The notes: generated by a model not told the origin, from the sequence alone. Counted from the stretch's first letter, positions 15,717 through 23,520 are shown. The stretch: 25,441 nt of DNA from Bacteroidales bacterium UBA1035 (GCA_002316835.1 DCEG01000037.1:4704-30144), one strand, 5' to 3'. Numbers and translations: made by a program.

Positions 15717-18211
15717 CTCTAACGCTTTATTATATCGTCTGCGCCGTTTTATCCGTTGCGGTTCTAATCGGAATTTCCATGATGAGCAAGGTGAAAACTG
15801 CCGTTTTAGGGAATATTATCAGTGCAGTTAGCGTTTTTGCAGGAATTGTGGTTACGTTGCTTTTCAACCAGATTATTTCGGTGGGAAGCATTTATGTGTA
15901 TATGCTTATCGGAATAATTATCGGAAGTATGCTGGCCATTCGGGTAAAAATGATCCAAATGCCACAACTGGTGGCGCTGCTCAACGGAGTAGGAGGATTA
16001 GCCTCTGCGTTAGTGGGAATTCTGACATTGCTTGGAGTAGGGCAAACGATAAATAATTTTCCTGTTTTCTCGAACGTCACTGCCGTTTTAGCGATTGTTA
16101 TTGGAGTAGTGACTTTGGTTGGTAGCTTGGTTGCGGCAGGCAAATTACATAAACTGCTGTCTCAACGGCCGGTTATCTGGAAAAACCATTCACTTATACT
16201 GAATTTCAGTCTTGTTTTGCTTGCGATTTCGATTATCTATTCCGCTTTTTTAGGAAATATATTCGGTACAACCACAGATATTGCCATAATTCTGCTGGTA
16301 AGTCTTTTAATCAGTTCCGTTTTTGGATATGCTTTCTCTATTCGTGTGGGTGGCGCAGATATGCCCATTACCATATCGTTACTCAACTCGTTGAGCGGCG
16401 TAGCCGGAGCTATTGCCGGTATGGCTATCAGTGATATTTTGCTGGTTTCGGTAGGTGGAATTGTGGGTGCATCGGGGTTATTTTTGACGCAAATAATGTG
16501 CCGCTCCATGAATCGTAGTTTGATGGATATTCTCACTGGAAAAACTTCCGTAGCAGGTAAAAAAACAGTTAAAGCTCAGGCTGCAACTGAAACTCCGCAA
16601 GAAAACCCCGAAGTTGAAACTGAGAAACCGTCTTCCGGAAACATTTTGCGCGAAGCCAAATCGGTTATTATCGTTCCCGGATACGGTATGGCGTTGGCGC
16701 AAGCACAACATTTGGTTCGCCAACTGGCGGATAATCTGGAAGCAAATGGTGCCGAGGTACGTTACGCCATTCATCCCGTTGCCGGACGTATGCCCGGACA
16801 TATGAACGTGTTACTGGCCGAAGCCGACGTCCCTTACGAGCAGCTATTCGAGATGGATGCGATAAACGACAACTTTAAAAATACCGATGCCGTTATTGTA
16901 ATCGGTGCCAACGACGTACTCAATCCCGCTGCCCGCGATGCAGTAGATACACCCATCTACGGAATGCCTGTGTTGAACGTTGATGAGGCTCCTGAGATTT
17001 TTATCTGCAATTTCGATTTGAGTCCCGGCTATGCCGGAGTGGAGAATCCACTTTATAAAAAGACTACCGGAGTTCATTTGATGTTGGGCGATGCTAAAGA
17101 TTCTGTTGGTCAGTTAATATCGGAATTGGACAAAAAAGAAACTTTGACTTCTACTGATGAGGGGCCAACAATCGATAATTTCTCCGATATTTTGCAACAT
17201 GCTAAGTCGGTTATTATCGTTCCCGGATACGGTATGGCGTTGGCACAAGCACAGCATTTGGTTCGTCAACTGGCGGACAAACTGGAGGCAAACGGTGCCG
17301 AGGTACGTTACGCCATTCATCCCGTTGCCGGACGCATGCCCGGACACATGAACGTATTACTGGCCGAAGCCGATGTGCCTTATGAGCAGCTATTTGAAAT
17401 GGATGCAATAAACGACGACTTCAAGAGTACCGACGCCGTTATCGTAATCGGTGCCAACGACGTACTCAATCCCGCTGCCCGCGATGCAGTGGATACGCCT
17501 ATCTACGGAATGCCGGTGCTGAACGTTGACGAAGCTCCGGAGGTCTTCATCTGTAATTTCGACCTAAGCCCCGGCTACGCCGGAGTAGAAAATCCGCTTT
17601 ATACGCGATCAGCCGGAGTGCATTTGTTGTTAGGCGATGCCAAAGATTCTTTGGAGCGATTAATTTCGGGAATGGATGCCAAAAAGGCCGAACCGGTAAA
17701 AGCTGACACCTCAGCTGATGTTTTGCACGAAGCCAAATCGGTTATTATCGTTCCCGGCTATGGGATGGCACTGGCGCAAGCACAACATTTGGTTCGCCAA
17801 CTGGCCGATAAACTGGAAGCTAATGGTGCTGAGATACGTTACGCCATTCATCCCGTTGCCGGACGTATGCCCGGACACATGAACGTGTTGCTGGCTGAAG
17901 CCGATGTGCCGTATGAGCAGTTGTACGAAATGGATGCAATAAACAACGACTTCAAGAATACCGACGCCGTTATCGTAATTGGTGCCAATGACGTACTTAA
18001 TCCCGCTGCCCGCGATGCAGTGGATACGCCCATCTACGGAATGCCGGTGCTGAATGTTGACGAAGCCAAAGAGATTTTTATCTGTAATTTCGATCTCAGT
18101 CCCGGCTATGCCGGAGTGGAGAATCCGCTCTACACAAAGAAAAGTGGAGTACACCTGATGTTAGGTGATGCAAAGGATTCACTTTCAAAACTTATAGATT
18201 TGCTCAAGTAA
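15713..18211 (+). CDS. pntB: NAD(P) transhydrogenase subunit beta with three tandem domains III
   Basis: Membrane subunit of the proton-translocating transhydrogenase, here 832 residues against about 460 normally. Residues 1-275 are the membrane domain II with MPQLVALLNGVGG, GGADMPITISLLNSLSG and IMCRSMNRSL. A long Lys/Ala/Glu/Pro-rich linker (276-309) follows. Then domain III occurs three times: residues 310-472, 492-654 and 669-832, joined by short acidic/polar linkers. Each copy keeps VPGYGMALAQAQ, HPVAGRMPGHMNVLLAEADV, EMDAIN, GANDVLNPAA and GYAGVENPLY. The segment equivalent to E. coli VFKRSMNTGYAG reads ICNFDLSPGYAG in all three, so the Lys-Arg that contacts the NADP 2'-phosphate is replaced by Asn-Phe (N433, N615, N792), followed by Asp. 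The frame is uninterrupted. Function as a transhydrogenase is very likely; the reason for three copies is unknown. Confidence 0.96.
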   Translation: MTLTLYYIVCAVLSVAVLIGISMMSKVKTAVLGNIISAVSVFAGIVVTLLFNQIISVGSIYVYMLIGIIIGSMLAIRVKMIQMPQLVALLNGVGGLASALVGILTLLGVGQTINNFPVFSNVTAVLAIVIGVVTLVGSLVAAGKLHKLLSQRPVIWKNHSLILNFSLVLLAISIIYSAFLGNIFGTTTDIAIILLVSLLISSVFGYAFSIRVGGADMPITISLLNSLSGVAGAIAGMAISDILLVSVGGIVGASGLFLTQIMCRSMNRSLMDILTGKTSVAGKKTVKAQAATETPQENPEVETEKPSSGNILREAKSVIIVPGYGMALAQAQHLVRQLADNLEANGAEVRYAIHPVAGRMPGHMNVLLAEADVPYEQLFEMDAINDNFKNTDAVIVIGANDVLNPAARDAVDTPIYGMPVLNVDEAPEIFICNFDLSPGYAGVENPLYKKTTGVHLMLGDAKDSVGQLISELDKKETLTSTDEGPTIDNFSDILQHAKSVIIVPGYGMALAQAQHLVRQLADKLEANGAEVRYAIHPVAGRMPGHMNVLLAEADVPYEQLFEMDAINDDFKSTDAVIVIGANDVLNPAARDAVDTPIYGMPVLNVDEAPEVFICNFDLSPGYAGVENPLYTRSAGVHLLLGDAKDSLERLISGMDAKKAEPVKADTSADVLHEAKSVIIVPGYGMALAQAQHLVRQLADKLEANGAEIRYAIHPVAGRMPGHMNVLLAEADVPYEQLYEMDAINNDFKNTDAVIVIGANDVLNPAARDAVDTPIYGMPVLNVDEAKEIFICNFDLSPGYAGVENPLYTKKSGVHLMLGDAKDSLSKLIDLLK
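16640..17128 (+). repeat. pntB domain III, tandem copy 1
   Basis: Residues 310-472 of PntB. Over a 148-residue core it differs from copies 2 and 3 at nine positions each by hand count (about 94 % identity). The start of copy 2 is 546 nt downstream. Confidence 0.93.
17186..17674 (+). repeat. pntB domain III, tandem copy 2
   Basis: Residues 492-654. It differs from copy 3 at ten of 148 core positions. The DNA shares some synonymous variants with copy 1 in its first part and with copy 3 in its second part. The start of copy 3 is 531 nt downstream. Confidence 0.93.
17717..18208 (+). repeat. pntB domain III, tandem copy 3
   Basis: Residues 669-832, ending the protein. Private changes include LYEMD for LFEMD, INND for INDD, and AKE for APE just before the altered nucleotide-binding segment. 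Confidence 0.93.
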
Positions 18212-18221
18212 AAAATGATTA

Positions 18222-18252
18222 TAAAAATGTCCCTGAAAATGGGACATTTTTA
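18222..18252 (+). terminator. Rho-independent terminator of the pnt operon
   Basis: Perfect 12-bp stem (18222-18233 with 18241-18252), loop TGAAAAT, with the A-run and T-run at its base. It lies 10 nt after the pntB stop. Confidence 0.88.
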
Positions 18253-18267
18253 GTTTAAAATAAGACA

Positions 18268-18297
18268 TTTCTTCATTTTACCGCATAGATAACTTTG
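18268..18297 (+). promoter_or_regulatory. Candidate promoter for the DUF3467 gene
   Basis: TAACTTTG at 18290-18297 fits TAnnTTTG, with TTTC 18 nt upstream as a partial -33 box. The leader would be about 70 nt. It may also serve the cyd genes downstream, as no better promoter is seen before them. Confidence 0.5.
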
Positions 18298-18371
18298 TTA
18301 TTCAGGAAATTTTATATTCCTTTGTTAGGCTTATTAATCTTTTCTAAGCTTATTATTTAGTTCATCAATTA

Positions 18372-18683
18372 ATGGAAAATTTCAATAACGATAATCAAAT
18401 TCAAATTGAACTCACCGAAGAAATTGCCCAGGGAACTTACTCAAACTTAGCTATTATTTCGCACTCTTCTTCGGAATTTGTGGTGGATTTTGTGCGTATT
18501 GTTCCGGGTATTGCCAAGGCAAAGGTGAAGTCGCGTATTATTCTCACACCCGAGCATGCAAAAAGGCTTCTTCTGGCATTGAGAGATAATATTGATAAAT
18601 TTGAAAAAATGAATGGGTCTATTTCGGTCAATAACGAAAATCCCGGATTCCTTCCACCTATAGGGGGAATGGGACAGGCGTAG
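18372..18683 (+). CDS. DUF3467 protein
   Basis: A 103-residue soluble protein of the DUF3467 family, found in many bacteria, function unknown. The family core is visible in IQIELTEEIAQGTYSNLAIISHSSSEFVVDFVRIVPG (positions about 11-47) and TPEHAKRLLLALRDNIDKFE near residues 58-77. The C-terminus is Gly/Pro rich (PGFLPPIGGMGQ). It follows the pnt terminator and lies upstream of DUF4492-cydAB, from which it is separated by a heptad-period inverted repeat. Confidence 0.88.
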   Translation: MENFNNDNQIQIELTEEIAQGTYSNLAIISHSSSEFVVDFVRIVPGIAKAKVKSRIILTPEHAKRLLLALRDNIDKFEKMNGSISVNNENPGFLPPIGGMGQA

Positions 18684-18687
18684 CGTC

Positions 18688-18785
18688 GGCTATTGGCTGT
18701 TAGCAATTGGCAGGAAAGTGAAACAATTAAGCATTTGCGAAATCAATTCAACACAAAGCTAATGGCTAAAAGCAAGAAGCCAACA
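18688..18785. repeat. Intergenic heptad-period inverted repeat H6 (after DUF3467)
   Basis: Begins 4 nt after the stop. The left arm has GGCTATT, GGCTGTT, AGCAATT-type words at 18688, 18695 and 18702. The right arm has AGCTAAT, GGCTAAA and AGCCAAC-type words from 18758 to 18785, which are variants of the reverse complement of the left word. About 42 nt separate the arms. The word is the reverse complement of the one after fba (H4). Confidence 0.75.
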
Positions 18786-18813
18786 ATTAATTTTAAAATC
18801 ACACAGTTATTTG

Positions 18814-19062
18814 ATGGAATCAGAAGTAAAAAAAGTAAAATTCAATTGGTTCAAAATGTTTTGGGAGGGCTTTACAAGTATGTCGAAACTTAGTAAAACG
18901 CTATGGATAATAGTAATCATAAAGCTTATCATAATGTTTGCCGTATTAAAACCCATCTTTTTTCCTGATTTTCTAAAATCACAGGTAAATGATGAATCGG
19001 AAAAAGCAGGATACGTACGTGAACAAATGATTGAAAGGTCATCTTTCGATTCCGAAGAATAA
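18814..19062 (+). CDS. DUF4492 small membrane protein of the cytochrome bd locus
   Basis: An 82-residue protein with one hydrophobic helix (LWIIVIIKLIIMFAVLKPIFF, about residues 31-51) between a basic aromatic N-terminus (KVKFNWFKMFWEGF) and an acidic C-terminus. This matches DUF4492, a Bacteroidota family usually next to cydA. The ATG at 18814 is chosen over the TTG immediately before it. It ends 38 nt before cydA, so it is probably co-transcribed. A role as an accessory or small subunit of the bd oxidase, comparable with CydX, is an inference from position and topology. Confidence 0.85.
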   Translation: MESEVKKVKFNWFKMFWEGFTSMSKLSKTLWIIVIIKLIIMFAVLKPIFFPDFLKSQVNDESEKAGYVREQMIERSSFDSEE

Positions 19063-19100
19063 AACTATACATTATTAACAATTTAATCTTTTAAAGATCT

Positions 19101-20648
19101 ATGGACGTATTACTTAATGCAGCAGCAGTTGATTGGGCAAGAGGACAATTTGCCCTGACAGCCGGCTATCATTGGATTTTTGTTCCGCTTACATTAGGAT
19201 TAGCCGTGATTATGTCTATCATGGAAACCCTGTATGTGAGAACAGGAGATGAAAAATGGAAAAAGACAGCCAAATTCTGGCAAATTATTTTCGGTATAAA
19301 TTTCGCTATCGGTGTAGCAACAGGTATTATTCTCGAGTTTCAGTTCGGAACAAACTGGTCGAATTACAGTTTGTTCGTGGGTGATATTTTTGGTGCTCCT
19401 TTAGCTATTGAGGGAATTGTAGCTTTCTTCCTCGAAGCAACTTTTATTTCCATCATGTTTTTCGGCTGGAAGCGTGTTAGCAAAAAAATGCACCTGCTTT
19501 CAACCTGGATGGTAACATTGGGGGCCACATTATCGGCATACTGGATTCTGGTGGCCAATGCCTGGATGCAACATCCTATCGGGATGGAATTTAATCCTGA
19601 AACAATGAGGAACGAGATGGTGGATTTCTGGGCTGTTGCAGTATCACCTATCGCAATAAATAAATTTTTTCACACAGTTACATCATCGTGGGGTCTTGGA
19701 GCCGCTTTTGTTGTAGGAGTTAGTAGTTGGTATCTGATTAAGAAAAGACATCAGGATTTCGCTCTCAGAAGCATAAAAATAGCTACTATATTTGGATTAA
19801 TATCTTTCATCTTAATTGCCCTTAGCGGAGACGGTTCTGCTTATGAGGTTTCTCAAAAACAACCGATGAAGTTGGCTGCTATGGAAGGTTTATACAAAGG
19901 TAAAGAAGGTGCAGGACTGGTAGCTGTCGGGTTATTAAATCCAAAGAAAGAAGCCTATAATGATGATGTTGATCCTTATATTTTTAAATTGGAAATCCCG
20001 AAACTATTATCTTTGATGGGTTACAGAAACGCCAATGCATTTGTACCCGGAGTTAAAGATATAGTAGATGGCGGATACACTTTGCAAGATGGAACAACTG
20101 CATTATCCTTCAAAGAGAAAAGAGAACGTGGATTACTTGCACATAAAGCATTAGCAGATTTTCAACAGGCAAAAAGTGAAGGACGCGATACCGACGCTGC
20201 CAACTTTGAAACCATTATTAGAGAGAATTATAATTACTTTGGTTATGGATTCCTGGAAAAAGAAGAGGATATGATTCCGGATATACCGCTTACTTTCTAT
20301 ATGTTCCACTTTATGGTATTGGTGGGTGGATATTTCATTTTATTCTTTGCAGTGGTCTGGTATTATCACAGCAAGAAGAAACTGGAAAACTTCACTGCTT
20401 TGCAACATGTTGCTTTATGGAGTATTGTACTGGCCTATTTGGCAAGCCAGTTCGGATGGGTTGTTGCAGAAGTTGGGCGTCAGCCGTGGACAATTCAGGA
20501 TATACTGCCGGTTCAGGCAGCAGTATCGGGAGTGCCTGTTGAAAATGTGATCACAACATTTATTCTGTTTGCTGTATTGTTTACTATTTTGCTGGTTGCA
20601 GAAGTTACAATTATGCTGAAGCAAATTAAAAAAGGACCTGATTTTTAA
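19101..20648 (+). CDS. cydA: Cytochrome bd quinol oxidase subunit I
   Basis: Heme-bearing subunit of the cytochrome bd terminal oxidase, which oxidises quinol and reduces O2 at high affinity in the inner membrane. 515 residues. H24 in FALTAGYHWIFVPLTLGL corresponds to the E. coli heme b595 ligand H19; the b558 ligand His is in NKFFHTVTSSWG; the matching Met is within TFYMFHFMVLVGG. Conserved EFQFGTNWSNYS, GDIFGAPLAIEG, WILVANAWMQHP and GRQPW are all present. The Q-loop is of normal medium length. It suits an organism living with traces of oxygen. Forms an operon with DUF4492 and cydB. Confidence 0.97.
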   Translation: MDVLLNAAAVDWARGQFALTAGYHWIFVPLTLGLAVIMSIMETLYVRTGDEKWKKTAKFWQIIFGINFAIGVATGIILEFQFGTNWSNYSLFVGDIFGAPLAIEGIVAFFLEATFISIMFFGWKRVSKKMHLLSTWMVTLGATLSAYWILVANAWMQHPIGMEFNPETMRNEMVDFWAVAVSPIAINKFFHTVTSSWGLGAAFVVGVSSWYLIKKRHQDFALRSIKIATIFGLISFILIALSGDGSAYEVSQKQPMKLAAMEGLYKGKEGAGLVAVGLLNPKKEAYNDDVDPYIFKLEIPKLLSLMGYRNANAFVPGVKDIVDGGYTLQDGTTALSFKEKRERGLLAHKALADFQQAKSEGRDTDAANFETIIRENYNYFGYGFLEKEEDMIPDIPLTFYMFHFMVLVGGYFILFFAVVWYYHSKKKLENFTALQHVALWSIVLAYLASQFGWVVAEVGRQPWTIQDILPVQAAVSGVPVENVITTFILFAVLFTILLVAEVTIMLKQIKKGPDF

Positions 20649-20693
20649 TCTTTCACGGAACAGATTTATAAACATTAAAAACATTTGCAAATT

Positions 20694-21848
20694 ATGATAA
20701 CTTATGAATTTTTACAGAATTATTGGTGGTTTATAATAGCGCTGCTTGGAGGATTATTGGTGTTTCTTCTTTTTGTACAGGGTGGGCAATCAATGCTAAA
20801 TTCCTTGTCAAAAACAGAAGATGAAAAGAAATTGGTCATCAACGCATTGGGGCGTAAATGGGAGTACACTTTTACAACGCTGGTAGTATTTGGAGGTGCC
20901 TTTTTTGCATCGTTCCCACTATTTTACGCTACAAGTTTTGGCGGTGCATATTGGGTTTGGATGCTGATTTTGTTCTCTTTTATAGTGCAGGCTGTGTCAT
21001 ATGAATTTCAATCTAAGCCGGGTAATGTATTTGGCCCAAAAACTTACCGGGCATTCTTGTTCTTCAACGGAGTTGTGGGAACCTTCGTACTGGGAGTTGC
21101 TGTTGCTACTTTCTTTACCGGATCGGAATTTACGATCAACAAGGTGAATTTAGTAACTTTCGGAGCCGCATCAAATGTAATGAGTGGATGGGATAATCCG
21201 CTTCATGGTCTTGAAGCTTTGGGGAATCTTAGAAATTGGTTTTTAGGACTTGCCGTCCTCTTTCTGGCAAGGACAATGGCAAGCTTGTTTTTTGTAAACA
21301 GGTTAGAGCATGATGTGCTACATGAGAGATCAAGAAAATATACGTTATATAATGGTGTTCCGTTTGTTGTTTTCTTCCTTGCTTTCTTAATCTGGACATT
21401 GGTTTCTGATGGATATGCAGTTGACCCTGATACTAAAGTCGTATCTATGGAAGCCTATAAATATCTTAACAACTTTATCCAGATGCCGGTTGTACTGGTT
21501 ATTTTCCTGATTGGTGTTGCAGGAGTTTTATGGGGAATTTTTGGTACTGTGCTAAACAAATCGTTCAATAAGGGGATATGGTTCGCAGGAATTGGAACAG
21601 TGTTAACTGTAACGATGCTGCTTTTGGTTGCCGGATATAACAACACTGCCTATTATCCTTCTTATACTAATTTGCAAAGTTCGCTTACCGTACAAAATTC
21701 ATCATCGAGTGAGTTTACATTAACGGCAATGGCAGTAGTATCACTTTTGGTTCCTTTCGTTCTTGCCTATATCGTTTACGCGTGGCGAGCGCTGGAAGGA
21801 AAGAAACTGAAACTCGAAGACTTGAACGAAGACGGACACGCGTATTAA
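20694..21848 (+). CDS. cydB: Cytochrome bd quinol oxidase subunit II
   Basis: Second core subunit of cytochrome bd, 384 residues with eight or nine hydrophobic segments. N-terminal LQNYWWFIIALLGGLLVFLLFVQGGQSML, then a long matrix of membrane helices including SYEFQSKPGNVFG and FVNRLEHDVLHERSRK are family-typical. The start is set at the ATG 20694; an upstream TTG at 20685 would add three residues. It lies 45 nt after cydA and is the last gene of the operon, followed by a strong hairpin. No cydC or cydD is in the window. Confidence 0.96.
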   Translation: MITYEFLQNYWWFIIALLGGLLVFLLFVQGGQSMLNSLSKTEDEKKLVINALGRKWEYTFTTLVVFGGAFFASFPLFYATSFGGAYWVWMLILFSFIVQAVSYEFQSKPGNVFGPKTYRAFLFFNGVVGTFVLGVAVATFFTGSEFTINKVNLVTFGAASNVMSGWDNPLHGLEALGNLRNWFLGLAVLFLARTMASLFFVNRLEHDVLHERSRKYTLYNGVPFVVFFLAFLIWTLVSDGYAVDPDTKVVSMEAYKYLNNFIQMPVVLVIFLIGVAGVLWGIFGTVLNKSFNKGIWFAGIGTVLTVTMLLLVAGYNNTAYYPSYTNLQSSLTVQNSSSSEFTLTAMAVVSLLVPFVLAYIVYAWRALEGKKLKLEDLNEDGHAY

Positions 21849-21897
21849 TTGAAAGATAAGAGATATATCGGCTCTTTGAGCAATAAATATCGTGAGA

Positions 21898-21937
21898 CTA
21901 AAAAAAAGAGAATGCGCAACGTATTCTCTTTTTTTAG
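21898..21937 (+). terminator. Terminator after cydB
   Basis: A long stem of CTAAAAAAAGAGAAT-type sequence (from 21898 to 21915) with its complement (21921 to 21937), loop GCAAC, with A-run and T-run. The symmetry suggests it may work in both directions. Confidence 0.8.
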
Positions 21938-21968
21938 TAAATGATGAACTGAGCAAAATAAAAATTTG

Positions 21969-21976
21969 TATATTTG
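21969..21976 (+). promoter_or_regulatory. Candidate -7 box for the RsiV-like lipoprotein and rsmG
   Basis: TATATTTG matches TAnnTTTG, 18 nt upstream of the start codon. No clear -33 box is seen. Confidence 0.5.
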
Positions 21977-21994
21977 CATAAGTATTTTTAACAG

Positions 21995-22900
21995 ATGAGA
22001 AGAAAATTAAATAAGTTCCTCTTTTACAATGCTATTATACTTTCTTCATTTTTGCTCTCGTGTAATAACAACACGAAAAGCATGTTCAAAGCAGATAATG
22101 GAGTTGATTTTAATACAATAGACATTGAAAAGAAACACTTTCTGGATGATAATCCGGAGAACCCATCTTGCAACCTGACGTTAAGCTTCACATATCCGGA
22201 AAGCATTGTTAATTTTGATAGTGAGTCTGCCAGACGTGTTTTTTTAAGAACTGTTGTAGGTGCAAATTATGATAGTTTATCCGTAAAGGAGGCCATTGAT
22301 AAATATGCACAAAACTATATTGAAAACTATCAAAATGATGCTGAGATTTACAAAGTTAATAAACCAAATCAGGAGAATCAAAGCGATACATTAGATGACT
22401 TGTATCTCACCGACGATGAACAATCATATTTGCCCGAAGTTTTCTATTCATACTACGAAAATATTTCCGATTCCATTGTTTATAACCATTACGGCATTAT
22501 TTCATTTCAAGTGAAGCAAACCAATAACAAAGGCGGGCGAATGTCATATGAAACCATCAGAAATTATGTGCTTGATCTATCGAGTGGCGAGTTGATGGCG
22601 GAGGGTGATATTTTTTCTGCAGGTTATGAAGTAGCGTTGCGCCCCATAATTCAGAACTCGTTGCTGGAGGGAAACAATGTGAAATCTGTTCAGGAACTTG
22701 AAGATCTGGGCTTTTTCGGTATCGATGAGATCCTGCCGAATAAGAACTTTCTTATTACAGACAAAGGTATTACATACACGTTTAACAAAGGTGAGTATTC
22801 GGCTTATCAGTTGGATGCACCAGAAATATTCATTCCTTATGGATCCATCCGCTCCTTGTTGCGCGAGGGCTCTGTAGTTTCCAAATTATCCCGATTGTAG
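21995..22900 (+). CDS. RsiV-like (DUF3298) lipoprotein
   Basis: A 301-residue lipoprotein: signal peptide with lipobox LLSC (Cys at residue 23) and an Asn-rich start (NNNTKS). The C-terminal half (about residues 150-301) resembles the DUF3298 domain of the RsiV anti-sigma factor family, a fold that in RsiV binds lysozyme. Supporting segments are FYSYYENISDSIVYNHYGIISFQVKQ, NYVLDLSSGELMAEGDIF and the final LDAPEIFIPYGSIRSLL, as in other Bacteroidota members. There is no membrane anti-sigma segment, so it is not RsiV itself. The stop overlaps the rsmG start by one base (TAGTG), which implies coupled translation. The function is unknown. Confidence 0.72.
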   Translation: MRRKLNKFLFYNAIILSSFLLSCNNNTKSMFKADNGVDFNTIDIEKKHFLDDNPENPSCNLTLSFTYPESIVNFDSESARRVFLRTVVGANYDSLSVKEAIDKYAQNYIENYQNDAEIYKVNKPNQENQSDTLDDLYLTDDEQSYLPEVFYSYYENISDSIVYNHYGIISFQVKQTNNKGGRMSYETIRNYVLDLSSGELMAEGDIFSAGYEVALRPIIQNSLLEGNNVKSVQELEDLGFFGIDEILPNKNFLITDKGITYTFNKGEYSAYQLDAPEIFIPYGSIRSLLREGSVVSKLSRL

Positions 22901-23520
22901 TGAGTATTATCGAGAAATACTTCCCATCACTCTCTACGAGACAGAAAGAGCAGTTTAGTGCACTTTTTGACTTGTATCTTGATTGGAACTCCAAAATAAA
23001 TGTCATATCCCGGAAAGATATCGACAATCTTTATTTGCATCATGTTTTACATTCGCTTGCCATTGCAAAATACATCTGCTTTCAGCCAAAAACATCCATT
23101 ATGGATGTTGGAACCGGCGGCGGATTTCCCGGTGTGCCACTGGCCATATTTTTCCCTGAAGTCAATTTTTTGCTGTTAGACAGTATCGGGAAAAAAGTGA
23201 GAGTTGCCCGCGAAATATCGCAAGCCATAGGCTTGCAAAACGTTGAGTTTGCACACTCACGCATGGAAGACGAGAAGCGAAAATTCGACTTTATTGTCAG
23301 TCGTGCTGTTATGCCATTATCTGATCTTGTAAAGATTGTCGGGAAAAATATCTCGTCCGAACAAAAAAATGCACTTCCTAACGGAATTATCTGTCTGAAA
23401 GGCGGCGATCTAACATCAGAACTTTCTCCATTTAAAAATAAAGTTGAATCTTTTTCGCTCAACAAATACTTCTCCGAACCCTTTTTTGATACAAAGAAAT
23501 TGATTTACCTGCCGGTGTGA
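22900..23520 (+). CDS. rsmG: 16S rRNA (guanine527-N7)-methyltransferase RsmG
   Basis: SAM-dependent methyltransferase that modifies G527 in the decoding region of 16S rRNA; cytoplasmic. 206 residues, the usual size. GTG start at 22900 overlaps the preceding stop. The SAM-binding motif DVGTGGGFPGVPLAI lies at residues about 69-83, preceded by LYLHHVLHSLAIAKY. FDFIVSRAVMPLSDLVK carries the SRA motif typical of the family. No terminator is seen after it. Confidence 0.95.
   Translation: MSIIEKYFPSLSTRQKEQFSALFDLYLDWNSKINVISRKDIDNLYLHHVLHSLAIAKYICFQPKTSIMDVGTGGGFPGVPLAIFFPEVNFLLLDSIGKKVRVAREISQAIGLQNVEFAHSRMEDEKRKFDFIVSRAVMPLSDLVKIVGKNISSEQKNALPNGIICLKGGDLTSELSPFKNKVESFSLNKYFSEPFFDTKKLIYLPV

Noticed and set aside
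16640..18208. CRISPR-like or satellite array
   Set aside because: The repeat unit is about 540 nt, coding, and each unit is a full domain III with intact frame; spacers are protein linkers.
16640..18208. Simple assembly duplication of pntB
   Set aside because: Not fully excluded, but the three units carry private synonymous and amino-acid differences and different linkers of different length, which a duplicated contig segment would not have.
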